In this document: positions 1-6,924 of the stretch, piece after piece
Position numbering within the stretch: position 1 is the stretch's first letter
How the letters are laid out: every line of letters starts with the position of its first letter
NCBI GenBank assembly: GCA_964400155.1
Contig: CAYNSQ010000018.1
Span: 1 to 12,744 of the forward strand
Direction: 5' to 3'
From: JAYTJL01 sp964400155
Lineage (GTDB): Bacteria > Patescibacteriota > Saccharimonadia > Saccharimonadales > UBA10212
Length of the DNA: 12,744 bases
Position numbers and translations under genes: made by a program
The notes under the pieces: generated by a model
What the model saw: the letters and a program-made list of their open reading frames with translations, nothing else
What the model was told of the DNA's origin: nothing
Database searches by the model: none

Positions 1-693
1 GGCATCAAACTCCAGCCCGCCACGTGCAAGCGCAGGTTTGAGCGACTTCATAAAAAGAGCATTACCTGGGCGTGTAGCATCTGACGGCACTTTATGTCTG
101 AGTGCACTACTACTCCTTGGATAAGAAAAGTAAACATCGGACACCGGTGTAAACCTATCAACTAGTTTTGTGCCTCTGTAGGCTTGTCTAGTCATAAGTT
201 TATTTAGCAAAACACCCGACTTATGAATGTTGGGTCTGTCTTTTTTTGCCCTAAAACGCAGTGCTTTGAAATAACCTAGTTCTGGAAAGGTAAAATGTGA
301 GGTTACAACTATCGTATTTTTACCCTCAGCTTGATTGCGTATGAGTCGGTTTGGTAGGAAAGTTGGATCTTCACTTGAAGCTGGGTGATTTTTAGTTTCA
401 CTTAGCAAGCGTCTATAGGCAAGCGAACCAAGCGAGCGAGTCATTCTGTAATCAAAAATTGTGTAGTAAAGCCAGTTAGGTAAATTTGGATAAGGGTCTT
501 TTGCATCTAATTTTGGACAATAAATTGATTGTTCTGGGTGTTTGCTTAAATCAAATTCAAAAGGTACAAGCATACTGCCTTCTCTTGCAGCCATGTCAGC
601 AAGCCAGGAATCGTAAGATGCATGAAGTTGTGGGGTGTGGTCATCATATCTTTTTTTAAATCGAGCAAATTCATCAGGTTGAGTCTCAAACAT
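1..693 (-). CDS. Unidentified protein with acyltransferase-like HX4E motif (3' end outside window)
   Basis: An open frame on the minus strand runs from ATG (691-693) to the window edge without a stop and gives 231 residues; the C-terminus lies beyond base 1. The sequence is charged and soluble-looking, with no signal peptide or clear membrane segment. Residues 127-140 read TIVVTSHFTFPELG. The His133-X4-Glu138 spacing after a short hydrophobic strand resembles motif I (HX4D/E) of glycerolipid acyltransferases, and a basic stretch follows. That likeness is an inference from one short motif, and I do not recognise the family with confidence. No Shine-Dalgarno precedes the start. Instead TATACT (700-705, minus) sits six bases before the ATG, as expected for a leaderless message. 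The gene is divergent from the riboswitch-controlled gene at 1090. Confidence 0.8.
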   Translation of the reverse strand, partial: MFETQPDEFARFKKRYDDHTPQLHASYDSWLADMAAREGSMLVPFEFDLSKHPEQSIYCPKLDAKDPYPNLPNWLYYTIFDYRMTRSLGSLAYRRLLSETKNHPASSEDPTFLPNRLIRNQAEGKNTIVVTSHFTFPELGYFKALRFRAKKDRPNIHKSGVLLNKLMTRQAYRGTKLVDRFTPVSDVYFSYPRSSSALRHKVPSDATRPGNALFMKSLKPALARGGLEFDA

Positions 694-777
694 TATTACA
701 GTATAGAAGAATAGTTTCGAATTATTATAAAAAAATTGTTTAAGCATATGTTAGGATGTAATTATTAACAATTAGTG
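694..777. promoter_or_regulatory. AT-rich divergent promoter region (candidate elements only)
   Basis: This segment separates two divergent transcription units and should hold both promoters. On the minus strand TATACT (700-705) lies six bases before the ATG at 693 and could be the -10 box of a leaderless transcript; TATAAT (724-729, minus) is another -10 candidate. On the plus strand TATTAT (723-728) could be a -10 box for the riboswitch leader. None has a convincing -35 partner at normal spacing, so the exact promoters are unresolved. Confidence 0.3.
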
Positions 778-978
778 TTGCTGGAATCTCGTGTAAATCG
801 AGAACTGTGCCGCAACGGTAATCCATCATTTTTTACAAAATGATATTTTACAGTTAGCAATTAGCATTTAACATTAATTTTTCATTGATCATTGATCATT
901 GTAAATTCATTGAAAATTGTGAATTGAGAATTGTAAATTCATTCGCAACAGCGAACGGTGGTGAGTCCGATACAGCAA
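778..978 (+). promoter_or_regulatory. Cobalamin (B12) riboswitch aptamer
   Basis: The core matches the conserved cobalamin-riboswitch pattern. GGAA (783-786) is followed by hairpin TCTCG (787-791)/CGAGA (799-803) with loop TGTAAAT, the usual GTGaAAaTC element. Next comes hairpin ACTGT (804-808)/ACGGT (815-819) with loop GCCGCA, the CCGCAAC element. The 3' B12-box-like part, GAGTCCGATACAGC, is at 963-976. TTGCTG (778-783) pairs perfectly with CAGCAA (973-978) to close the fold. The variable arm between the two conserved parts is long. It holds an 8-bp hairpin (825-832/837-844), a heptad repeat array and a small hairpin (942-946/951-955). A strong L13 partner for loop L5 was not found: the only candidate, CGG at 1070-1072, would give about three pairs. 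Rfam-type model scoring was not possible here. The only plus-strand gene downstream is the unknown protein at 1090. Confidence 0.85.
852..943 (+). repeat. Degenerate heptad (ATTGNNN) tandem repeat array inside the riboswitch
   Basis: This is a run of 7-base units. It starts with GTTAGCA, ATTAGCA and TTTAACA, then has ATTGATC twice, ATTGTAA, a 4-base spacer unit ATTC, ATTGAAA, ATTGTGA, ATTGAGA, ATTGTAA, and ATTC again. The core ATTCATTGAAAATTG (905-919) recurs exactly, in reverse orientation, at 9079-9093. The array occupies the variable peripheral arm of the cobalamin aptamer, leaving both conserved halves intact. Confidence 0.75.
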
Positions 979-991
979 AACATAGTTAACC

Positions 992-1082
992 TTCCGAGCA
1001 GAAGAGATACTTTGCCCAACTCCGCCAAGGCTTCGAAAGCCAGGCAAGTCAAGTATTTATCAACCCTGTCGGAAAGATAGGG
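992..1082 (+). promoter_or_regulatory. Riboswitch expression platform with start-site-occluding hairpin
   Basis: CCCTGTC (1064-1070) pairs along seven positions with GATAGGG (1076-1082) around loop GGAAA. The 3' arm contains the only Shine-Dalgarno-like bases (AGGG, 1079-1082), seven bases before the ATG at 1090, so the hairpin would hide the ribosome site. An upstream segment TTCCGA (992-997) is complementary to TCGGAA (1069-1074) and could break that hairpin. Between them lies a nested helix: ATACTT with AAGTAT, TTGCC with GGCAA, and GGCTT with AAGCC. Two competing folds at a start codon suggest translational control. The tail TATTTTT after the hairpin leaves transcription termination as a second possibility. 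Confidence 0.55.
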
Positions 1083-1089
1083 TATTTTT

Positions 1090-2475
1090 ATGGCCGTGAC
1101 AGCCAAACAACCAGAATATTTAGGCTTTGATAGCTACTATTATGAAACTGCTCGCAAGTTAGCGTTGGCTTCGTCAATTGGTCGGCTGGCTATTGAGGAA
1201 TCCTTTGATGGTGTTGAACAACGAAAAACCGACGAAGTTATAGATGGAATTGCAGAGGCAATTCCAGGAATCGTTAAGAATGTACGATCTTATGAAACTG
1301 TAAATGGGGTGCTAGTTGCTGAAGATGGAAAACCTATGGAAAAGCTGCTATTGAGTGGCCTGAAGCATTCCATAAAACTAGCTTCTAATGATAGTTTTTT
1401 GGCATCATTTGGTCCTGCCAGAGCAAGATACGAACTTGATGAAGCTAGACTTTGGCAAAAAATGGTTAATGGTGAAACCGGCTATAACACAGTCCAAGTC
1501 TTCTCACCCTATAGCGAGGAATACTCAACAGAAGAAAACGAAGCGAAATTACAGCTGGCAGGTCAAGAACCAAAGAGTAAAAGAGCAATGTTACGGATAG
1601 CACATTGGGACGGCAGACAACTGCATATTTTGACGCGTTCAATTGATAATTCTTCAGTGGATACATTAAAGGCCGCAGCACAAAATTACGATGGTTTTAA
1701 TTACAACTCAACCAACTCTACCGATATGCTGGGTGAGCGCCGCGGAGCAAACATGAACAAAGGAGAAGTTTTTAAGTTTGCTAATGGTTTGGTTGAAGAA
1801 GCCGACAAAATAATTAGCTACCAAATCGGCGAACAGACCTATCAGGGAAGACCGGTAAGTGAGGCTCACGATACACAGAAATATGTCCAGTCGCAAACAA
1901 TAATAATTAACAATTTAATGAAGATAAGCAAAGAACTTGCAGGAAAGTATTCCAATTATGGTGATTACAAATGTGCCTGGGAAAAAGAACTGTTTAAATA
2001 CACCGCGCTTATAAAAGAACGGATGCTTAGGAATGATGATCGAGCTATTGTGAATATAGCTCAGGCTGCATCAGCTTCAGGTGCTGCAGCCGAAGCACGT
2101 GGTGAGTCATATAATATGTGTGGCACAATTATTTCTGCCAACGGCCAACCTCAACCGGGTGAAGGCACCGGATTTGATTCGGTTAAAAATCTCATAGGTA
2201 AAAAAGTAACCTGTCCGGAGTGTAAAGAGAAGGTGGTTGTACCGACAAGCAAAATCCAAGAGGGTCGTCTATGTTGCCCTGACTGTAAATACGAGGTTGA
2301 TGTTTGCACAGGAGAGGTCTACTCCAAGTCGCATGGTAGTCGCAAAAAAACTAAATCCGAAGAAATGAGTATTGCGGACACAATAGTCTATGAATTTCGT
2401 AAAGATATGAAAAGAATTGACCGAGCAATTGCACAAAAAAATGATAAACCAAGTGCTAGAAAAAAAGCAGCTTAA
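1090..2475 (+). CDS. Unknown riboswitch-controlled protein with C-terminal zinc-ribbon-like cysteines
   Basis: This is a 461-residue soluble protein with no signal peptide or membrane helix; I do not recognise its family. The N-terminal 340 residues are mixed alpha/beta in character, with an Ala-rich helix near 323-337. After Cys344 comes a Gly/Pro-rich linker (351-361), then a cysteine cluster: CPEC at 375-378, CCPDC at 395-399 and Cys406. This is a typical layout for a structural zinc ribbon. The C-terminus (416-461) is very basic and may bind nucleic acid. The start is fixed by AGGG seven bases upstream. It directly follows the cobalamin riboswitch, so a role linked to B12 supply or a B12-dependent step is plausible, but no transporter or known B12-enzyme signature is visible. 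Its stop overlaps the stop of the convergent antiporter gene. Confidence 0.9.
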   Translation: MAVTAKQPEYLGFDSYYYETARKLALASSIGRLAIEESFDGVEQRKTDEVIDGIAEAIPGIVKNVRSYETVNGVLVAEDGKPMEKLLLSGLKHSIKLASNDSFLASFGPARARYELDEARLWQKMVNGETGYNTVQVFSPYSEEYSTEENEAKLQLAGQEPKSKRAMLRIAHWDGRQLHILTRSIDNSSVDTLKAAAQNYDGFNYNSTNSTDMLGERRGANMNKGEVFKFANGLVEEADKIISYQIGEQTYQGRPVSEAHDTQKYVQSQTIIINNLMKISKELAGKYSNYGDYKCAWEKELFKYTALIKERMLRNDDRAIVNIAQAASASGAAAEARGESYNMCGTIISANGQPQPGEGTGFDSVKNLIGKKVTCPECKEKVVVPTSKIQEGRLCCPDCKYEVDVCTGEVYSKSHGSRKKTKSEEMSIADTIVYEFRKDMKRIDRAIAQKNDKPSARKKAA

Positions 2476-4271
2476 GTTTTGGTGGGTTTGATTTTGACTT
2501 TAGTATTAGCTATTGTTTCAACGCTATCTAAAATAGTGTGACCCAGCTTTTTGTGATGTTCGGCACTGGCGGCACGGAGTTCGTCTATGCCGTCGTCGCG
2601 TTTTTTCAGGTGCTCAATGTGTTTATCTCGATATTTACTAAATTCATTTTTAGAAAGCCTTGATTTTTTTACGAACGAACTTATCTTTTCACTCCCAATA
2701 TAATGGGGGAGCATTACATAACTGGCCCCGCGTTCGTATAGTTCTTCAGCGTGCTTTGGTGTGTCCCCCATACAGATGACTGCGGTATCAGGATTTTTTC
2801 TATCCAAGTATTCCAGTAGCAGGTCTGTAGTAGTGCGGTCGGAAATGACCGAAACAACCAATTTGGCATTTTCAACGCCAATTTCTTCCAAAAATTCCGG
2901 GTCGGCAGCATCGCCATAAAGACAATGAATTTTTTTATGTTCCATAGCTTCTATCATTTCGGGGTCGTAGTCGATAACTACATATGGTTTTTTTAATTCC
3001 TGGAATACTCGAAGAAATTCATGTCCGCCTTTTTGATAACCAAACAACACAAGGTCATATCTACGCCGATGTTCGTGTTCGGGGTGTGGGCGGTCTCTTT
3101 CGAATCTTTGCAAATATTTTTCCAGCCTTTGGTAAATTGGATTTAGGTAAGTAATTATGTAGGTAGAACTGGCTATCGAGATCAGCGAAACCACCGTAAC
3201 CGCTGTTAACAATTCTGGGTTTGCAGACCCCTGGGCAATAGCAAGAGAAACAAAAATAATTGAAAATTCGCCGGCTTGGCCTAACATTGCAGCGGCTTTA
3301 AAACTGGTTTGTTTGGTGTAGCCTAGGACTGAAACTGTAACAAGCCCAATGAAGGGTTTTATAAATGTAACCACAATTAGACCGAATATAACTACCGGTA
3401 ACATACCGCTAAAATTCTCTAGATGAAGTTGAGAACCTAGAGTTATAAAGAAGAGGACTATGAAAAAATCACGCAAAGGTTTTAGCCTAAGGCTAACTTC
3501 TTGTGCAAATGGCAGACCAGACAAACAAATGCCGGCAAAAAGTGCGCCAACTTCTTGAGAAAAACCAATTTTTTCAAATAACGCAGCACTACCAAATCCC
3601 CAGCTTATAGCCGATAGGAACAAGAATTCCTGAGAATTGGCGACTGTTTTTTGTAAGGATGGTTTGGAAAGTAAACGGACGCTAACTTGATACATGATAT
3701 ACCCAACAGCAATACCTTTTATTGCTAACAACAATAGAGACAGGATTGAGAATGATTCACCGGCATCTCTGGCTGATAAAAATAGCAAAGCAATTGTAGC
3801 GGCAATGTCTTCTATAAGTGTCATGCCTATGGCAATCTTGCCGTATAGGCGTGTTTGTTCTCTTTTATCGGCTAAAAGTTTTAAAACGACGATTGTGCTA
3901 CTAAATGACAGGGAAATACCAAGTATTAAAGCTGCAGTAGAACTCAGACCTAGGGCTTTGCCACCAAACCAACCCAAAAGAGCAGTAACAAAAATAGTTG
4001 AGGCACCTGCCATACCTACCACTCGCCCAACTTCTTTAACAACTTTAGGGTTTAGTCCAAGACCAATAATAAAGAGTAAAAGGGCAACTCCTATATGTGA
4101 GAAATTTTTAAAAGTTTCTGGATCTGATATAAGGTCAAAGACAGCTGGGCCAACTAAAATACCGGTGATTATATGACCAATAATCATAGGCTGACCTATC
4201 AGACGCATAATTAGTGCGACTGCTGTAGCCACGACAAGAATGAGACTCAGTCCGGAAAATACATTTTCCAT
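2472..4271 (-). CDS. CPA2 family (Kef-type) cation:proton antiporter with RCK/TrkA-N domain
   Basis: The 599-residue product is an inner-membrane antiporter that would exchange Na+ or K+ for protons. Residues 1-380 hold about 12-13 membrane segments. Acidic pair Glu154-Asp155 (TLIEDIA) sits where CPA2 proteins carry the ion-binding aspartate, and GQAGEF (331-336) is a typical Kef/CPA2 signature. Residues 405-520 form a Rossmann RCK domain: strand YDLVLFG, Asp434 ending strand 2, and YGDAADPEFLEEIG (452-465). The usual GxGxxG nucleotide loop reads GYQKGG (411-416), so ligand binding may differ from standard TrkA-N domains. A charged tail (535-599) follows. It lies 30 bases after the Nramp-like gene and is probably the last gene of that operon. 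No good Shine-Dalgarno is seen. Whether it carries K+ or Na+ cannot be told. Confidence 0.93.
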   Translation of the reverse strand: MENVFSGLSLILVVATAVALIMRLIGQPMIIGHIITGILVGPAVFDLISDPETFKNFSHIGVALLLFIIGLGLNPKVVKEVGRVVGMAGASTIFVTALLGWFGGKALGLSSTAALILGISLSFSSTIVVLKLLADKREQTRLYGKIAIGMTLIEDIAATIALLFLSARDAGESFSILSLLLLAIKGIAVGYIMYQVSVRLLSKPSLQKTVANSQEFLFLSAISWGFGSAALFEKIGFSQEVGALFAGICLSGLPFAQEVSLRLKPLRDFFIVLFFITLGSQLHLENFSGMLPVVIFGLIVVTFIKPFIGLVTVSVLGYTKQTSFKAAAMLGQAGEFSIIFVSLAIAQGSANPELLTAVTVVSLISIASSTYIITYLNPIYQRLEKYLQRFERDRPHPEHEHRRRYDLVLFGYQKGGHEFLRVFQELKKPYVVIDYDPEMIEAMEHKKIHCLYGDAADPEFLEEIGVENAKLVVSVISDRTTTDLLLEYLDRKNPDTAVICMGDTPKHAEELYERGASYVMLPHYIGSEKISSFVKKSRLSKNEFSKYRDKHIEHLKKRDDGIDELRAASAEHHKKLGHTILDSVETIANTKVKIKPTKT

Positions 4272-4301
4272 GTCACTTTATTTTAACCTTTATGGTTATA
4301 G

Positions 4302-5717
4302 TTAGCTAAAAAATATTGCAAAAATCGCGGCACCACCTGCCAAAGTCATTAAGCCGGTAATGCTCCAACCCATAATTGTTGTACTTCGGCGGTTGACCCA
4401 CTCACCCATGACATGGTGATTGCTACTTAGTATTACTATTAACGCCAATACAATAGGTGCAACAATTCCGTTAGCTACAGCTGAGTAAATCAGCGCCTTA
4501 ATAGGGTCAAGCCCAATAAAATTAAGTGACATGCCAATCAACACTGAAATAATAAGTACCCCATAAAATGCATGAGCGCTTTTTAATTTTTTGTTTAGCC
4601 CTCCGCTCCAACGCATGCTTTCGCTTATTGCGTAAGTTGCTGAGCCAGCTAATACCGGAATGGCAAGTAAGCCAGTACCAATAATTCCGATAGCGAAGAG
4701 CCAATAAGTAGCGTCGCCGGCAAAAGGTTTAAGTGCGTTGGCAGCATCGGCAGCCGTCGTTATTTCTGTAATGCCATTTGGGTAAAGGACTGCACCACAC
4801 GCAAGAATTATAAAAAACATTACCAAGTTAGAAAGAAACATACCGCTCCAAACGTCCAATCGCATTTTGTTAACTTCTTCTTGAGAACTACCTCTACGAC
4901 TAGGAATGTTGGTTTTACCTTGTTCTATTTGTTCTTCAACTTCTTGAGAAGTTTGCCAAAAGAAAAGATAGGGAGAAATTGTCGTACCCAAAATAGCACA
5001 GATAAGAATTATTTGGTCTTTGCTCCAAGTTATGTGGGGTATAAAAGTATGATGAAGCGCATCAGACCAGTCGAGATTCTTAACCAGTAGTGCTGAGGCA
5101 ATATAGGCTAGGAGCACGAGAGCTAACCATTTAAGATATTTTGCATATCTTGCGTACGGAGTGAAGATTTGCAAAGCGAGGCTAAATAATGCGAAGCCTA
5201 TAACTAGAGCACCGAAATTAAAATTAGGGTAGAGAAGTTGTACTGCTTTGGCCATGGCGCCTAAATCTGCACCAATGTTAAAAACATTGGCAGCAAACAA
5301 CATCATAGTTGCTATATATAAGATGCGTTTTGGAAAATGAATGCGTATGTTACCTGCCAACCCTCGGCCTGTTACAAGCCCGATGCGAGCACACATTTCT
5401 TGGACGATAGACATTAGCGGAAAGGTAACTACAGACAACCAAAGCAGTTGAAACCCATATTGGGCTCCTGCTTGTGAGTATGTTGCAATACCCGAAGGAT
5501 CATCATCGGATGCACCAGTAGTCAGTCCCGGGCCAAGGTTGTGCCAGTAGTCTTTAGTCTTTTTATATGTTTTTTTTGTCTCTTCTTCAATGTTTTTTGC
5601 GCTGGGTATTGATTTGGCGGCAGACTTGGTTTTTTCAATAGTATTATCTAGCGCCACAGCCGGGGCTTCTACTATACTTTCAAATATTTTTTTATTGTTA
5701 GGACTTTTCTTAACCAC
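4302..5717 (-). CDS. Divergent Nramp-family divalent metal transporter
   Basis: This 471-residue membrane protein has about 11 hydrophobic segments in the LeuT-like Nramp fold. The first segment carries LGPGLTTGASDDDPSG (61-76), where classical Nramp proteins have DPGN; the sixth carries TTISPYLFFWQ (245-255), where they have MPHN. These changes remove the Asn and Met typical of Mn/Fe-selective members. They place the protein in the variant group that includes proposed Mg-type (NRMT) transporters; substrate choice is an inference. Residues 1-58 form an unusual Lys-rich hydrophilic extension. The start is GTG (5715-5717): the frame is closed by TAA eight codons upstream, and the next Met is at residue 102, inside the conserved core. 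There is no Shine-Dalgarno. Its 3' end lies 30 bases from the antiporter gene, suggesting co-expression. Confidence 0.9.
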   Translation of the reverse strand: MVKKSPNNKKIFESIVEAPAVALDNTIEKTKSAAKSIPSAKNIEEETKKTYKKTKDYWHNLGPGLTTGASDDDPSGIATYSQAGAQYGFQLLWLSVVTFPLMSIVQEMCARIGLVTGRGLAGNIRIHFPKRILYIATMMLFAANVFNIGADLGAMAKAVQLLYPNFNFGALVIGFALFSLALQIFTPYARYAKYLKWLALVLLAYIASALLVKNLDWSDALHHTFIPHITWSKDQIILICAILGTTISPYLFFWQTSQEVEEQIEQGKTNIPSRRGSSQEEVNKMRLDVWSGMFLSNLVMFFIILACGAVLYPNGITEITTAADAANALKPFAGDATYWLFAIGIIGTGLLAIPVLAGSATYAISESMRWSGGLNKKLKSAHAFYGVLIISVLIGMSLNFIGLDPIKALIYSAVANGIVAPIVLALIVILSSNHHVMGEWVNRRSTTIMGWSITGLMTLAGGAAIFAIFFS

Positions 5718-5796
5718 GTGAGCAATCAGTCTGTTTACTTATCTGCTTATGTTATACGCAACTGACACTGAATACAACAGCAGGAAGAATCAGAGT

Positions 5797-6468
5797 CTAA
5801 TTTTTGTTGGCTTTGTCGATTTCGGCTTGAACTATTGCTGTAATTTTTTCAGCTGAAGGAAATCCGTTTTCTCCGGCGAGATCTTTATTGTTAATGTGCT
5901 TACCGTTTATAAAGAATGTAGGAGTTCCTTGTTGTTGGTTGGTTTTGCCGAACTCAGCTACATCGGCATTTATGCGATCATTTACTAATGTTGATGCGTA
6001 GTCTTTTTCAAATTTAGTGACATCCAGACCTAGATCGCGAGCATATGCTTTGAAGAATTCCAATGGCTTGGTAGATGAGGACCAGCTTGATTGGTTTAGC
6101 AAGAGTTTGTCGTGCATTTCCCAAAATTTATTTTGAATAGAAGCCGCTTCTGCAGCTCTGGCTGCTGCAAAAGCATTTGGATGTGGTCCGACTAACGGAA
6201 GATGGCGATACTGAAATTGAGCCTCATCTTTAAAACTATCAACTGCATCTTTAACCGGTTGATAATAAAGTCCACAAACCGGACATTGGTAGTCACCGTA
6301 TTCCATAAGAGTGACTCCGCTGGAAGTACTACCAATAACGTGATTGGTTGGTGGAGTTCCGTTTTGAGTGTCTGATGTTTTGTTGTCATTTGAATTTTGT
6401 GAAATAAAAAATACCGCACCGAAAACGATGATTAGGCCACCCAGAATACCCAAAAACCTTTTGTCCAT
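5797..6468 (-). CDS. DsbA-like membrane-anchored thiol-disulfide oxidoreductase
   Basis: The 223-residue product has a single N-terminal membrane anchor (about 5-23) and a polar linker rich in Asn, Ser and Thr (24-45). A thioredoxin-fold DsbA domain (about 50-218) should face outside the cell. The active site is CPVC (62-65) after the strand VTLMEYGDYQ. The cis-proline loop GTPTFFING (181-189) is intact, and a helical insertion lies between them, as in the DSBA/thioredoxin_4 group. It should form disulfides in secreted proteins. No VKOR or DsbB partner lies in this window. A good Shine-Dalgarno (AAGGGAG) is five bases before the ATG, which contrasts with most genes here. It is 54 bases downstream of the short carbonic-anhydrase-like gene and 79 bases upstream of the Nramp-like gene. 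Confidence 0.95.
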   Translation of the reverse strand: MDKRFLGILGGLIIVFGAVFFISQNSNDNKTSDTQNGTPPTNHVIGSTSSGVTLMEYGDYQCPVCGLYYQPVKDAVDSFKDEAQFQYRHLPLVGPHPNAFAAARAAEAASIQNKFWEMHDKLLLNQSSWSSSTKPLEFFKAYARDLGLDVTKFEKDYASTLVNDRINADVAEFGKTNQQQGTPTFFINGKHINNKDLAGENGFPSAEKITAIVQAEIDKANKN

Positions 6469-6473
6469 AAATT

Positions 6474-6480
6474 CTCCCTT
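6474..6480 (-). promoter_or_regulatory. Strong Shine-Dalgarno of the DsbA-like gene
   Basis: AAGGGAG on the minus strand, five bases before the ATG at 6466-6468. It is one of the few clear Shine-Dalgarno sites in the window, so it shows that this organism does use them and that their absence elsewhere is meaningful. Confidence 0.75.
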
Positions 6481-6522
6481 AGTTTGCTAAAACCAGTTTA
6501 ACACAGTGAAGTAAGGGTCGGA

Positions 6523-6915
6523 CTAAACATGTAGTGATAACTGACCGGCTTCGCCGAGTAGATAATAGTTAACCTTAATGTTGGGAATGTGTGATTTCAG
6601 GACTTCTTCAGCTTTTTTAAATGAGATGGAATGATCGGCAATTTCATCTTTTACCGCCCCAAATGCCCCACAATGAATGTGGTCCATGATGTGTACACTT
6701 TCAAAACTGTGAAGGCTATGAAGCAATTTAATATTTTCTATAACAAGGTCATGTTCGGCGATTGCCTTTGAAGCACCAGGAAAAACAAGAAGATCATAAT
6801 AGTGGCCAAGAGAATCGGTAACTTTTCTATAAGCATCTTGGAAGCGCGGGTCTGAGCAGTGTACAACTAATGCCTGACTATTTTTGGCGTGCATATCAAC
6901 AGGGGAGTATGTCAT
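6523..6915 (-). CDS. Short beta-carbonic-anhydrase-like protein
   Basis: This 130-residue cytosolic protein keeps the metal-site pattern of beta-class carbonic anhydrases: Cys20 with the Asp22-Arg24 dyad in CSDPRF, and His79/Cys82 in DHIHCGAFGA (HxxC). The segment FPGASKA (45-51) fills the place of the usual Gly-rich loop. Typical beta enzymes are about 170-220 residues, so this is a minimal version lacking much of the C-terminal part and probably the N-terminal helices. It may hydrate CO2 or be a zinc protein with another role; activity cannot be inferred from motifs alone. The ATG lies nine bases after the stop of the long relative upstream, a spacing that favours translational coupling, and no strong Shine-Dalgarno is seen. 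Confidence 0.85.
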   Translation of the reverse strand: MTYSPVDMHAKNSQALVVHCSDPRFQDAYRKVTDSLGHYYDLLVFPGASKAIAEHDLVIENIKLLHSLHSFESVHIMDHIHCGAFGAVKDEIADHSISFKKAEEVLKSHIPNIKVNYYLLGEAGQLSLHV

Positions 6916-6924
6916 TAGTGCTGC

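Noticed and set aside
825..844. Perfect 8-bp hairpin ATCATTTT/AAAATGAT as an intrinsic terminator.
   Set aside because: The stem is nearly all A/T and lies inside the aptamer's variable arm; a structural arm is more likely.
852..943. Repeat array as a CRISPR.
   Set aside because: Units are 7 bases and contiguous, with no 25-40 base repeats, no unique spacers and no cas genes nearby.
3694..4176. 160-codon plus-strand open frame.
   Set aside because: It lies fully antisense to the membrane domain of the antiporter, whose protein features are clear; it is a shadow frame.
4281..4296. Short inverted repeat TAACC/GGTTA between the Nramp-like and antiporter genes as a terminator.
   Set aside because: Only five A/T-rich pairs without a T-run, and the genes are 30 bases apart, consistent with read-through.
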